Shown in pieces: positions 6,821 through 14,326 of a stretch of DNA of 21,617 nucleotides. Source of the DNA: Pseudomonadota bacterium (lineage in GTDB: Bacteria; Pseudomonadota; Gammaproteobacteria; Xanthomonadales; Xanthomonadaceae); contig JAEWJB010000044.1 of NCBI GenBank assembly GCA_023386795.1, positions 1-21,617 on the forward strand, given 5' to 3'. Each line of letters starts with the position of its first letter. The stretch's first letter is position 1. The notes under the pieces were generated by a model, which worked only from the letters and a program-made list of their open reading frames with translations, had not been told where the DNA came from and made no database searches. Position numbers and translations under genes: made by a program.

Positions 6821-7729
6821 ATGCGCTTGCTCCGTCCGCTCTCGCTGTGCCTGCTGCTCCCCTTTGCCCTGCCCGCGCTGGCCGAGCAGACCCCGGCGAC
6901 CTACCAGGCGTGGGATTACGTCGGCGATGGCGTGTTCACCTCCGATATCGAAGGCCCGGCGGTCGGCCCGGACGGCACGCTGTACGTCGTCAACTACGGC
7001 CGCAACGGCACCATCGGCCGGGTGCTGCCGGACGCCGGCAAGGGCAACGCCAAGCTGTTCGTGGTGCTGCCCGCCGGCAGCGTCGGCAACGGCATCCGCT
7101 TCGCTGCCGACAAGACCATGCGCGTGGCCGACAAGGCCGGCAAGCAGCTGCTCAAGGTAGACCCGGTGAGCGGCGCGATCACGGTGCTGGCGCACCTGCC
7201 CCAATCCACCGGCCCGAATGACTTGACCATCGGCCCGGACGGCAGTGTCTATCTCAGCGACCCGGACTGGGAGAACACCACCAACGGCCGCCTGTGGCGG
7301 GTGACGCCGGACGGCCAGGTGCAGCTGCTGGAGGACCACATGGGCACGACCAACGGCATCGAGGTCAGCCCGGACGGCAAGCGCCTGTATCTCAACGAGA
7401 GCATCCAGCGCGCGGTGTGGGTCTACGACCTGGTCGACGGCAAGCCGCAGAACAAGCGCCTGCTGCACCGCTTCGAGGATTTCGGCCTGGACGGCATGCG
7501 CTGCGACCCGGCCGGCAACCTCTACATCGCCCGCTATGACGGCGGGCAGATCGCCATCCTCTCGCCCGCCGGACAGGTGCTGCGCACGGTGCCGCTGAAG
7601 GGCCGCAAGCCCAGCAACATCACCTTCGACGGCGCCCAGGTCTTCGTGACCTTGCAGGACCGCGGCGCCATCGAGACCTTTTACGTCGATCCGTCCCCGG
7701 CGCCCGCCGCGGCCGCGCCGGCCCACTGA
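6821..7729 (+). CDS. Secreted SMP-30/gluconolactonase-type beta-propeller protein
   Basis: 302-residue protein with a Sec signal peptide (cleavage likely after ALPALA, residue 21) and a six-bladed beta-propeller of the SMP-30/gluconolactonase/LRE type. Repeated blade-like motifs are visible: EGPAVGPDGTLYVVNY (about 47-62), NDLTIGPDGSVYLSDPDWEN (133-152), TNGIEVSPDGKRLYLNES (178-195) and DGMRCDPAGNLYIARYDG (224-241). Family members bind a divalent metal at the channel and hydrolyse sugar lactones or related esters; the acidic/Asn residues in these motifs (for example Glu47, Asn133, Asp224-type positions) fit that site. Substrate unknown; likely periplasmic. AAGGGA (6810-6815) supports the start. 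A short Ala/Pro-rich tail ends the protein. Confidence 0.88.
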   Translation: MRLLRPLSLCLLLPFALPALAEQTPATYQAWDYVGDGVFTSDIEGPAVGPDGTLYVVNYGRNGTIGRVLPDAGKGNAKLFVVLPAGSVGNGIRFAADKTMRVADKAGKQLLKVDPVSGAITVLAHLPQSTGPNDLTIGPDGSVYLSDPDWENTTNGRLWRVTPDGQVQLLEDHMGTTNGIEVSPDGKRLYLNESIQRAVWVYDLVDGKPQNKRLLHRFEDFGLDGMRCDPAGNLYIARYDGGQIAILSPAGQVLRTVPLKGRKPSNITFDGAQVFVTLQDRGAIETFYVDPSPAPAAAAPAH

Positions 7730-7738
7730 ACCGCTCAG

Positions 7739-7757
7739 CCGCCGGCATGTCCGGCGG
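7739..7757 (+). terminator. GC-rich hairpin after the SMP-30 gene
   Basis: CCGCCGG (7739-7745) and CCGGCGG (7751-7757) form a perfect 7-bp stem with loop CATGT, 10 nt after the stop codon. No U-tract follows. It lies in the 103-bp gap before the next gene and may end the upstream transcript. Confidence 0.4.
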
Positions 7758-7832
7758 GGACGGCGGTCACGCCGGGTCTCAGCTGGCGCAACGGCCGTGG
7801 CCCATGCTGGCGTCCTAGTGAAGGGGTGTGCC

Positions 7833-8549
7833 ATGCAGACGATCCAACTCAACGATGCAGCGGGGTTCGGCGAGGAATTCCTGCGCCTGACCCTGTTGCA
7901 GGGCTTCCAGTCGCTGACCAAGCGCGACCTGGAATTGCTGATCTTCGTGCTGCTCGAACGCGACGGGGCGATTTCGCGCGCCGACTCCAACGCCGCGGTG
8001 GCGTTGAAGCTGCGCGTGACCACGGCCAAGGTGAAATCCCTGCGCCGCGATGGCTACGCCCGCTGGCGCGCGCTGGTGCCGGAAGAGAGCGAGGCGGCCC
8101 TGCGGCGCATCGTCGCCACTGCGTTGTCGGAGGCGAACATCGATGCCGGCGCCAAGCACGTCAGTGAGCGCAATCGCAAGGACGGCTTCATCGCCGTGCG
8201 CATCGAACACCCGGACGACGCCCAGCAGTTCGAGCAGGCCATCCTGGAGGTGGGCGCGCTGCCCGTGTACGAACGCAATCGCGAAGTGGTGGCGGTGCGC
8301 TTCGACACGCTGCTGAAGATCGCCGAGCGCTGGGGCTACCTGCAGGAAGACCCGGAAGCGGTGGTGAAGCAGCTGCGCCACATGGCGCCGGCCAGCGAGG
8401 AACTGGCCGACCTGCTGAAGAAGGACGTGTCCAAGCTGCGTTGGGAAGACGTACGCCGCGCGCTCAACGGCCTGGGCGCCAAGGCCGTGGCCGATGGCGC
8501 CGGAAGTGGCTTGAAAGCATTGCTGCGGGTAGTGTTTCCGTTCGTGTGA
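7833..8549 (+). CDS. Uncharacterised 238-residue protein with a possible N-terminal HTH
   Basis: I do not recognise a named family. The sequence has no signal peptide or clear membrane helix. The N-terminal third is helical and contains a segment (about residues 36-78) with the look of a winged or simple HTH: LIFVLLERDGAIS, then NAAVALKLRVTTAKVKSLRRDGYARW, which reads as a recognition helix preceded by a turn. The middle (about 112-160) looks like a small alpha/beta unit (FIAVRIEHPDDAQQFEQAILEVG). The C-terminal part is helical and charged, ending in a hydrophobic LLRVVFPFV. ATG 7833 is preferred over an in-frame GTG at 7797 because AAGGGG (7821-7826) lies 6 nt upstream. It stands alone, flanked by a hairpin on each side and convergent with the Gfo/Idh gene. 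A DNA-binding or adaptor role is only a guess. Confidence 0.75.
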   Translation: MQTIQLNDAAGFGEEFLRLTLLQGFQSLTKRDLELLIFVLLERDGAISRADSNAAVALKLRVTTAKVKSLRRDGYARWRALVPEESEAALRRIVATALSEANIDAGAKHVSERNRKDGFIAVRIEHPDDAQQFEQAILEVGALPVYERNREVVAVRFDTLLKIAERWGYLQEDPEAVVKQLRHMAPASEELADLLKKDVSKLRWEDVRRALNGLGAKAVADGAGSGLKALLRVVFPFV

Positions 8550-8552
8550 ACG

Positions 8553-8576
8553 CGATCGCGGGTTACCCCGCGATCG
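8553..8576. terminator. Bidirectional hairpin between convergent genes
   Basis: CGATCGCGGG (8553-8562) and CCCGCGATCG (8567-8576) pair perfectly over 10 bp with loop TTAC. It sits 3 nt after the plus-strand stop (8547-8549), and the minus-strand TAA stop of the Gfo/Idh gene (8563-8565) is in the loop, so the right arm is coding. The next bases on the plus strand (TCACCTTCTTT) are moderately T-rich. Position and symmetry fit a terminator serving both genes. Confidence 0.6.
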
Positions 8577-9672
8577 TCACCTTCTTTCCGCCCGCCTTCG
8601 CTGAGGCGAAGATCGCATCCATGACCCGCATGTCCGCCAGGCCTTCCTCGCCCGGCGCGCGCAGCGGCGTGCCCTGCATGATCGCCAGCGCGTCCTCGTC
8701 CATCTGCAGCGCCTGCTGGTGCTGCACCTTGGCATCGAGCACCTTGCCGTCGCTGGTACGGCCCTTGATGCCGTCATAGCTCTGGAACGGCGCCAGCTCG
8801 TACCAGCCACGTTCGCAGTCCACGTGCAGCTGGTTCATGTTGATGCCGAAGCTGGTGGCGCAGTCGGCCACGATGCCTCCGGGAAACTCCAGCGTGAAGC
8901 GCGTGGTTTCGTCCACGTCGGCGAAGATCTGCGGCCGGCGGGTTTCATGCCGCGCGCTCACCGCCACGGGCTCCAGGCCCGTGGCATAGCGCGCGCCATT
9001 GAGCGAGTACACGCCCATGTCGTACATCGCGCCGCCGCCCCGCGCCGGGTCGAGCCGCCAGTTGCCCTTGTCGTTTTCGTCGAAGCCGTTGAAGCCGGCC
9101 TCGGCGCGCACGCGGCGGATCGCGCCATACGGCTTCTCGTCCACCCAGGAGATGATGCGGCGCGTATTCGGCTCGTGGTGCATGCGGTAGCCGATGGCCA
9201 GCTTCACCTTGTTGCGTTGGCATGCATCGATCATGCGCTGCGCCTCGGCGGCGTTCATCGCCATCGGCTTCTCGCACCACACATGCTTGCCGGCCTCGGC
9301 TGCGGCGATGGTGTACTTGCCGTGCAGGCTGTTGGGCAGCACGACGTAGACCACGTCGATGTCCGGGTTGTCGGCGATCGAGGCGAAGTTGTCGTAGTCG
9401 TAGATGTTGCGGTCAGGCAGCTGGTAGCGCGCCTGCCAGGCCTTCGCCTTGGCCGGCGTACCGGTGACGATGCCGGCCAGGCGGCAGTGCTTGGTCAGCT
9501 GCAGCGCCGGCGCCAGGCGCCCCTCGCTGTAGCCACCCAGACCGACCAGCGCCACGCCGAGCGGCTTGCGCGGCGGCGTGGCGGCCAGCGAGCCCAACGG
9601 CCACGCCGATGCGGCCATCGCGCCGAGCGCGCCCTTGAGTACCTGCCTGCGGGACCACGCGTTACTGCTCAT
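8563..9672 (-). CDS. Tat-exported Gfo/Idh/MocA-family oxidoreductase
   Basis: 369-residue NAD(P)-dependent oxidoreductase resembling Zymomonas glucose-fructose oxidoreductase. The N-terminus has a twin-arginine signal, SRRQVLK at residues 7-13 followed by a hydrophobic stretch, with cleavage probable near residue 31. The Rossmann dinucleotide motif GLGGYSEG is at 44-51, the family motif EKP at 134-136, and D218 with Y222 (MYDMGVY) reproduces the Asp-x3-Tyr spacing of the GFOR active site. Export of a folded, cofactor-loaded enzyme to the periplasm is inferred. The start at 9672 is chosen over a GTG at 9693 because GGAGG lies about 5 nt upstream. It follows the UbiI/UbiF-type gene by 48 bp and may belong to that transcript. 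Sugar substrate unknown. Confidence 0.9.
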   Translation of the reverse strand: MSSNAWSRRQVLKGALGAMAASAWPLGSLAATPPRKPLGVALVGLGGYSEGRLAPALQLTKHCRLAGIVTGTPAKAKAWQARYQLPDRNIYDYDNFASIADNPDIDVVYVVLPNSLHGKYTIAAAEAGKHVWCEKPMAMNAAEAQRMIDACQRNKVKLAIGYRMHHEPNTRRIISWVDEKPYGAIRRVRAEAGFNGFDENDKGNWRLDPARGGGAMYDMGVYSLNGARYATGLEPVAVSARHETRRPQIFADVDETTRFTLEFPGGIVADCATSFGINMNQLHVDCERGWYELAPFQSYDGIKGRTSDGKVLDAKVQHQQALQMDEDALAIMQGTPLRAPGEEGLADMRVMDAIFASAKAGGKKVTIAG

Positions 9673-9720
9673 CACGTCCTCCGGGGTGAGCACGGCCGGT
9701 GGCCGCGGGATGGGGGTCGA

Positions 9721-10908
9721 TCAGCCGGGCCCGATGCCGGCGGCGCGCCGCCACAGCAGGTCCACCAGCGGCGGCAGCCGCCCGGCGGCGCCCAACGCGA
9801 AGCCGCGGGCCAGGGTGAGGTGCATCTCGTCGTTGGAGAACACCTGGTTGATCGCATCGAAACTGTAAGCCGCCACGGTGTTCTCGCTGCGCCGGGTGCG
9901 CGCCCAGCGACGCAGGCGATGCGGGGCGGCGAAATCGGCGCGGCGCTGGCGGGCATCCAGCACCATGGCCTGCAGCTCGGCCACATCGCGCAGGCCCAGG
10001 TTCACGCCCTGCCCCGCCAGCGGATGCACGACATGCGCGGCGTCGCCCAGGGCCAGCACGCGGCCGGCGACGTATTGGCCCACCAACTGGCGGCGCAACG
10101 GGAAGGCCGCGCGCGGCGAAGCCAGGCGCACTTCGCCCAGGCGCCCGGCAAAAGCGTTGGCCAGCTCGCGCTCGAAGCTGGTCTCGTCCACCTCGAGCAG
10201 GCGCGCGGCGTCGGCATCGGGCAGCGTCCACACGATCGAGCTGCGGCCTTCGGTGAATGGCAGGAACGCGAGCGGGCCGGTGGTCAGGAACCGCTGCCAC
10301 GCCGTGTCCTGGTGCGGCTGGGCGGTATGCACGTAGGCGACCAGCCCACGCTGGCCGTAGTCCTGCCGGGTAACCGGCATGCCGGCGAGCGTGCGCAGGG
10401 TGGATTCGGCCCCGTCGGCGGCGATCGCCAGCGCGGCATCCACGCGCGTGCCGTCATCCAGGCGCAGGCGCACGCCGCGTTCGTCCTGCTCCAGCGCCTC
10501 CAGCCGCGCAGGGCAATGCAACTGCACGCCGGCGCCGGGCAAGGCAGCCCACAGGCGATCCACGAGCAGGTCGTTCTCCACGATCCAGCCCAACTGCTCG
10601 CGGCCGAAGGCGTCGGCATCGAAGGCCAACTCGCCACCACCGGCCGCATCCCACACGCGCATGCGCCGATACGGCTGGGCACGCGCGGCGCGAATCTGCG
10701 GCCATACGCCGAGCCGGTCCAGCAGCGCGGCATTGTCCGCGGCGAAGGCATACACGCGCAGGTCAGGGCGCGCTGCCTGCCAATGCGGCGGCGCGCGGCC
10801 CTCGATCAACGCGACCGTCAATCCCGCCTCGGCCAGCGCCAACGCGCACGCCGCGCCGACGACACCGCCGCCGGTCACCGCAACATCTACCCCGCCGCGA
10901 CGGCTCAT
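9721..10908 (-). CDS. UbiI/UbiF-type FAD-dependent ubiquinone-biosynthesis hydroxylase
   Basis: 395-residue flavoprotein monooxygenase of the UbiH/UbiF/VisC/Coq6 family, which hydroxylates the aromatic ring during ubiquinone synthesis. The FAD/NAD motifs are GGGVVG at residues 13-18, the DG motif ADGAES at 164-169, and the GD motif GDAAHVVHPLAGQG starting at 288, followed by VNLGLRD. The start ATG (10908) overlaps the stop of ubiH as ATGA, which argues for one operon and coupled translation. In E. coli the neighbour of ubiH is ubiI (visC), so C5 hydroxylation is the first guess, but UbiF-type C6 hydroxylation cannot be excluded from sequence alone. Length is normal. A GGAG lies about 6-8 nt before the start. 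Confidence 0.9.
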   Translation of the reverse strand: MSRRGGVDVAVTGGGVVGAACALALAEAGLTVALIEGRAPPHWQAARPDLRVYAFAADNAALLDRLGVWPQIRAARAQPYRRMRVWDAAGGGELAFDADAFGREQLGWIVENDLLVDRLWAALPGAGVQLHCPARLEALEQDERGVRLRLDDGTRVDAALAIAADGAESTLRTLAGMPVTRQDYGQRGLVAYVHTAQPHQDTAWQRFLTTGPLAFLPFTEGRSSIVWTLPDADAARLLEVDETSFERELANAFAGRLGEVRLASPRAAFPLRRQLVGQYVAGRVLALGDAAHVVHPLAGQGVNLGLRDVAELQAMVLDARQRRADFAAPHRLRRWARTRRSENTVAAYSFDAINQVFSNDEMHLTLARGFALGAAGRLPPLVDLLWRRAAGIGPG

Positions 10909-12113
10909 GACGCACTCCGGCACAATTGTGGCACTTCGCCCCGGAAGCCCATCGCGCTCCCCACCAGCATCGACTGCAACGGCGTATGCCGCGCGGCGGC
11001 CAGCAGGCCCAGGCTGCGCAGCGGCCGCAGCAGCGGCGAGGATTGCGCGGTCAGGCGCGCCAGCCCACCGGAGAAGCCGATGGTCTGTTCGCGATCCGGC
11101 CGGCGGCGCGCCACGTAGGCGGAGAGCAGGTCGGCAGCGCCAGGATCCTCGCGGCCGGCCTCGATCAGTTCGGCCAGCGTCAGCGCATCGCGCAGGCCCA
11201 GGTTGAAACCCTGCGCGCCGAGCGGATGCACGGTCTGCGCGGCGTTGCCGAGCAGCACGACGCGCTCGGCGACTAGTTGCTGCGCCAGCACCTGCACGAT
11301 CGGGTAGGCGCTGCGTTCGCCGCTGGAGAGCAGGCGACCGGCGCGCCAGCCGGCAGCGTCCTGCAGGCGGGCCAGCCAGGCAGCGTCGTCCAGCGCGGCC
11401 ACCGCGTCGGCCTCGTGGCGGGCCACGCCATGCACCACGCCGTAATGGCGGTCGCCGCGCGGCAACAGCGCGGTGGGGCCGTTGTCGCGCAGGCGCTCGT
11501 AGGCGGTGCCATCCGGTGCGCGCTGCGCACGCACGCGGGCGACGAACAGGGTCTGCAGGAAATCGTGTTCGTCGGTGCCGATATGCAGCAGCTCGCGCAC
11601 CGCGCTGCGGGTGCCGTCGGCACCGACCAGCAACCGCGCGCGCAATTCGATCTCGCCGTCGGCGGTGGCGATGCGCGCCGGGCGCAGGCCTTCGTGCACC
11701 GCGCCGGTACCGATGAAGCGCGCCGGGCGATAGCGGGTGAGCCGGGTGGCCTGCCCCAGGCGCTGCTCCAGCGCCTCGCCGAAGTCGCGCGCGACCACGA
11801 CCTGGCCGAAGCTGTCGCGACCGTAATCGGCGGCGTCGAGCAGCACGCGGCCGAAATCGCCCTGACGACTCACGTGGATGCGACGGATCGCCCCACCCGG
11901 CTGCCGCAGCTGCGCCATCACGCCCAGCGCGGTCAATGCGTTGACCGTGGCGGCGGCGAAACTGAGGTTGCGCTGGTCGAACACCGCCGGCAGCGTGCCC
12001 GGCGTGGTGGCCTCGACCAGGCCCACGTCCAGGCCGAGGCGGTCCAGGGCGATCGCCAGGCTGGCGCCGACCAGGCCGCCGCCGACGATCACGACATCAT
12101 GTATCTGGCTCAT
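10905..12113 (-). CDS. ubiH: 2-octaprenyl-6-methoxyphenol hydroxylase UbiH
   Basis: 402-residue FAD-dependent monooxygenase for a ring hydroxylation (C1) in ubiquinone biosynthesis. It shows the N-terminal GGGLVG at residues 11-16, GADGTRS at 164-170, and GNAAQTVHP starting at 289 followed by QGFNLGLRD. The GNAAQ form of the third motif, in place of GDAAH, is typical of UbiH and separates it from its neighbour. The C-terminus AMGFRGEVPQLCR also fits UbiH. The start at 12113 places the dinucleotide fold at the usual distance; an ATG at 12122 would add three residues. A TATCAT -10-like hexamer ends 7 nt before the 12113 ATG, suggesting a leaderless message. Its TGA overlaps the start of the next gene. 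Confidence 0.93.
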   Translation of the reverse strand: MSQIHDVVIVGGGLVGASLAIALDRLGLDVGLVEATTPGTLPAVFDQRNLSFAAATVNALTALGVMAQLRQPGGAIRRIHVSRQGDFGRVLLDAADYGRDSFGQVVVARDFGEALEQRLGQATRLTRYRPARFIGTGAVHEGLRPARIATADGEIELRARLLVGADGTRSAVRELLHIGTDEHDFLQTLFVARVRAQRAPDGTAYERLRDNGPTALLPRGDRHYGVVHGVARHEADAVAALDDAAWLARLQDAAGWRAGRLLSSGERSAYPIVQVLAQQLVAERVVLLGNAAQTVHPLGAQGFNLGLRDALTLAELIEAGREDPGAADLLSAYVARRRPDREQTIGFSGGLARLTAQSSPLLRPLRSLGLLAAARHTPLQSMLVGSAMGFRGEVPQLCRSAS

Positions 12114-12120
12114 GCCCCGC

Positions 12121-12126
12121 ATGATA
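12121..12126 (-). promoter_or_regulatory. Candidate -10 element for ubiH
   Basis: On the minus strand TATCAT matches the -10 consensus at five of six positions and ends 7 nt before the ATG at 12113, so transcription would begin at or next to the start codon. No convincing -35 is visible. Confidence 0.4.
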
Positions 12127-12177
12127 GTGCCCGCCCCGGTGCGCAGGCGACCCATGCCGGCGCGGGCGGGGAAGCCT

Positions 12178-12183
12178 TAGAAT
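12178..12183 (+). promoter_or_regulatory. Candidate -10 element for the BtuM-like gene
   Basis: TAGAAT lies 31 nt before the ATG at 12215. The following CGCCGG and AACCT resemble the sequence after the -10-like TAAGAT at 4749-4754 ahead of the lipoprotein gene. No clear -35 or cobalamin riboswitch is visible in the 101-bp gap. Confidence 0.4.
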
Positions 12184-12214
12184 CGCCGGAACCTTCCCGG
12201 CTCCCGGAAACACC

Positions 12215-12796
12215 ATGACCGACCGCAGCCAGCGTGCCTTCGTCCTGCTCCTGCTCGCGCTGTGGATGACCGCCACGCGGATCAACCATTTCGCACCGGT
12301 GCCCGATGCCTCCTGGGCGGTGTTCTTCCTCGGCGGCTTCTACCTGCGCGCGTGGACGCGCTGGGCCTTTCCGTTGCTGATGGCGCTGGCGGTGGTGATC
12401 GACTGGCTGGTGATCTCCGCGCAGGGCCTGCCGTTCTGGCAGCACTATTGCGTCTCGCCGGGCTACGTCGCGCTGGTTCCGGCCTACCTCACCCTGTGGA
12501 CGGGCGGCGCGTGGCTGCGGGGCCTGCCGAAGCAGGCGAACTGGATCATGCTCGGCCGCGGCGCGGCGGTGCTGGTGGTGTCGGTGGCGCTGTGCCACCT
12601 CTTCGCGCAGGGTGCTTTCTACTGGTCCAGCCGCAGCGTGGTCGACCCCAGCCTGGGCGGCTGGCTGAAGAACTACCTGGACTGGTTCCCGTTGTACCTG
12701 CGCACCAGCGTCCTGTATGTCGGCGCCGCCATGCTGCTGCATGCCGGCGTGCGCGCCGTCGCGCGCCGTGGCGGCCCACGCCTCGCCGCGCACTGA
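12215..12796 (+). CDS. btuM: Predicted BtuM-type cobalamin transporter (solitary S-component-like)
   Basis: 193-residue polytopic membrane protein with about six hydrophobic segments (roughly 7-22, 33-47, 50-70, 82-98, 111-132, 161-182). Size, topology and location immediately upstream of a cobalamin adenosyltransferase match the BtuM family, a Gram-negative relative of ECF-transporter S components that works without an ECF module. In the Thiobacillus denitrificans protein, Cys80 in a loop binds the cobalt and removes cyanide from cyanocobalamin; here a single loop cysteine sits at residue 79 (FWQHYCVSPGY), just before the fourth segment. The other cysteine (127) is within a helix. The pduO gene begins 13 nt after the stop. 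The assignment combines context, size and the cysteine position; a plain conserved membrane protein is the alternative. Confidence 0.72.
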   Translation: MTDRSQRAFVLLLLALWMTATRINHFAPVPDASWAVFFLGGFYLRAWTRWAFPLLMALAVVIDWLVISAQGLPFWQHYCVSPGYVALVPAYLTLWTGGAWLRGLPKQANWIMLGRGAAVLVVSVALCHLFAQGAFYWSSRSVVDPSLGGWLKNYLDWFPLYLRTSVLYVGAAMLLHAGVRAVARRGGPRLAAH

Positions 12797-12809
12797 AGGC
12801 GCTCGCGTC

Positions 12810-13370
12810 ATGGGACACCGGCTGTCGAAGATCTATACCCGCACCGGCGATGACGGCAGCACCGGCCTGGGCGACGGCAGCCGCACCGGCAAGGATGCGT
12901 CGCGCGTGGAAGCCTACGGCACGGTGGACGAGGCCAATTCGGCCATCGGCCTGCTGCTGGCCGCGCCGGGCGTACCCGAGGACATCGCCGCGCTGCTGTC
13001 CGCGATCCAGCACCAGCTGTTCGACCTGGGCGGCGAGCTGTGCATTCCCGGCCACGCAGCGATCGCCGCCGAGGACGTGGCCTGGCTCGAGGCGCAGCTG
13101 GACGCCCACAACGAAGCGCTGCCGCCGCTGAAGGATTTCATCCTGCCCGCCGGCGGCGAGGCGGCCGCGCGCTGCCACCTGGCCCGCACCATCGTGCGCC
13201 GCGCCGAGCGCGCCACGGTGGCGCTGTCCCGGCAGGAGCCCGTGCGCGCGGAGGCCATCGGCTACCTCAACCGCCTGTCGGACCTGCTGTTCGTGCTGGC
13301 CCGCGTGCTGGCCCGCGCCGCCGGCGAAGGCGAGGTGCTGTGGCGGCACCAGCATCGCCGGCAGGCCTGA
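12810..13370 (+). CDS. pduO: PduO-type ATP:cob(I)alamin adenosyltransferase
   Basis: 186-residue enzyme that transfers the adenosyl group of ATP to cob(I)alamin, making coenzyme B12 in the cytoplasm. Diagnostic motifs are the N-terminal ATP site TRTGDDGSTGL at residues 10-20, RVEAYGTVDE at 32-41, FILPAG at 110-115, RRAER at 130-134 (within the helix CHLARTIVRRAER) and YLNRLSDLLF at 152-161. Length is usual for the PduO/MMAB type and shorter than the CobA/BtuR type, which has a P-loop that is absent here. ATG 12810 places the ATP motif at the usual distance; upstream in-frame codons would overlap the transporter gene. With the preceding membrane protein it forms a B12 import-and-activation pair. 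The stop lies in a small hairpin loop. Confidence 0.93.
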   Translation: MGHRLSKIYTRTGDDGSTGLGDGSRTGKDASRVEAYGTVDEANSAIGLLLAAPGVPEDIAALLSAIQHQLFDLGGELCIPGHAAIAAEDVAWLEAQLDAHNEALPPLKDFILPAGGEAAARCHLARTIVRRAERATVALSRQEPVRAEAIGYLNRLSDLLFVLARVLARAAGEGEVLWRHQHRRQA

Positions 13371-13375
13371 TGCCG
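13359..13375 (+). other. Small hairpin with the pduO stop codon in its loop
   Basis: CGGCA (13359-13363) and TGCCG (13371-13375) pair over 5 bp with a 7-nt loop that ends in the TGA stop (13368-13370). It is weak alone but repeats the arrangement seen at other genes in the window. Confidence 0.3.
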
Positions 13376-13399
13376 CCCCGTCGCACCGAACAGACAGGC

Positions 13400-13405
13400 T
13401 AGAGT
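13400..13405 (+). promoter_or_regulatory. Candidate -10 element for the deacetylase gene
   Basis: TAGAGT ends 7 nt before the ATG at 13413, which would give a leaderless or nearly leaderless message. No Shine-Dalgarno is present between them and no clear -35 is visible. Confidence 0.35.
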
Positions 13406-13412
13406 GGCGCGC

Positions 13413-14321
13413 ATGCTGGTCTTCACCCATCCCGCCTGCCTGGGCCACGACCCCGGCCCCGAACATCCCGAATCACCAGCCCGCCTGGAAGCCGTGGTGT
13501 CGGCGCTGCGCGAGGCGTTCACGGACCTGGAATGGCGGGAAGCCCCGCAGGCCAAGCTCGGCGACCTGTGCCGCGTGCACGAGCGCGAGCTGATCGATTC
13601 GGTGCTTGAACAGCCGGTCGAGGGCCATCGCATGCTCGATGTCGATACGGTGATGTCGGCCGGTTCGGCAGCAGCGGCGCTGCGGGCGGCAGGGGCGGGG
13701 ATCGCGGCGGTCGACGCGGTGATGGCCGGCCAGGCGCAGACCGCCTTCTGCGCGGTGCGCCCGCCTGGCCACCACGCCACCGCGCAGACCGCGATGGGCT
13801 TCTGCCTCTTCAACAACGTCGCCGTGGCCGCCGCGCATGCCCGCGACAAGCACGGCCTGGAGCGCGTGGCGATCGTCGATTTCGACGTCCACCACGGCAA
13901 CGGCACCCAGGCGATCTTCGAGCGCGACCCGGCCGTGCAGTACCTGAGCACCCACGAGTCGGGCATCTACCCGCACTCGGGCAGCGTGTACGAACGCGGC
14001 GTGGGCAACATCCACAACGCCCTGCTGCCCCCGGGCAGTGGCGGCTTCCGCTTCCGCAACACCTGGGCCGACCAGATGCTGCCGATGCTCGATGCCTTCC
14101 GCCCGCAGCTGCTGCTGATCTCGGCCGGCTTCGACGCCCACATGCGCGACCCGCAGGCCGACCTGATGCTCGAAGCGGAGGATTTCGGCTGGCTGACCGC
14201 GCAGCTGCGCAAGCTCGCCCAGCGACACGCCCAGGGCCGCGTGGTGTCCCTGCTGGAGGGCGGCTACGACCTGCTCGCGCTGCGCGAAAGCAGCGTCGCC
14301 CACGTCGACGCCTTGCGTTGA
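13413..14321 (+). CDS. Class II histone-deacetylase-family / acetoin-utilisation-type deacetylase
   Basis: 302-residue zinc-dependent deacetylase of the arginase/deacetylase fold, related to class II HDACs, AcuC and acetylpolyamine amidohydrolases. Active-site motifs are RPPGHH at residues 116-121 (general-base histidines 120 and 121), VDFDVHHGNGT at 155-165 with zinc ligands Asp158 and His160, SAGFDAH at 237-243 with Asp241 as third ligand, and EGGYD at 282-286 with Tyr285 as the transition-state tyrosine. All expected catalytic residues are present. Substrate (acetyl-lysine protein or acetylpolyamine) cannot be told. GTG 13404 would add three residues; ATG 13413 is chosen because it follows a -10-like TAGAGT by 7 nt. 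It lies 42 bp after pduO. Confidence 0.92.
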   Translation: MLVFTHPACLGHDPGPEHPESPARLEAVVSALREAFTDLEWREAPQAKLGDLCRVHERELIDSVLEQPVEGHRMLDVDTVMSAGSAAAALRAAGAGIAAVDAVMAGQAQTAFCAVRPPGHHATAQTAMGFCLFNNVAVAAAHARDKHGLERVAIVDFDVHHGNGTQAIFERDPAVQYLSTHESGIYPHSGSVYERGVGNIHNALLPPGSGGFRFRNTWADQMLPMLDAFRPQLLLISAGFDAHMRDPQADLMLEAEDFGWLTAQLRKLAQRHAQGRVVSLLEGGYDLLALRESSVAHVDALR

Positions 14322-14326
14322 GGCGC

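Noticed and set aside
7797..7832. GTG 7797 as the start of the uncharacterised gene
   Set aside because: It would add 12 residues, has no ribosome-binding site, and a good AAGGGG lies 6 nt before ATG 7833.
12114..12214. Cobalamin riboswitch upstream of the BtuM-like gene
   Set aside because: The gap is about 100 bp, too short for the usual element of roughly 200 nt, and I see no B12-box-like core. Much of it is also needed for two divergent promoters.
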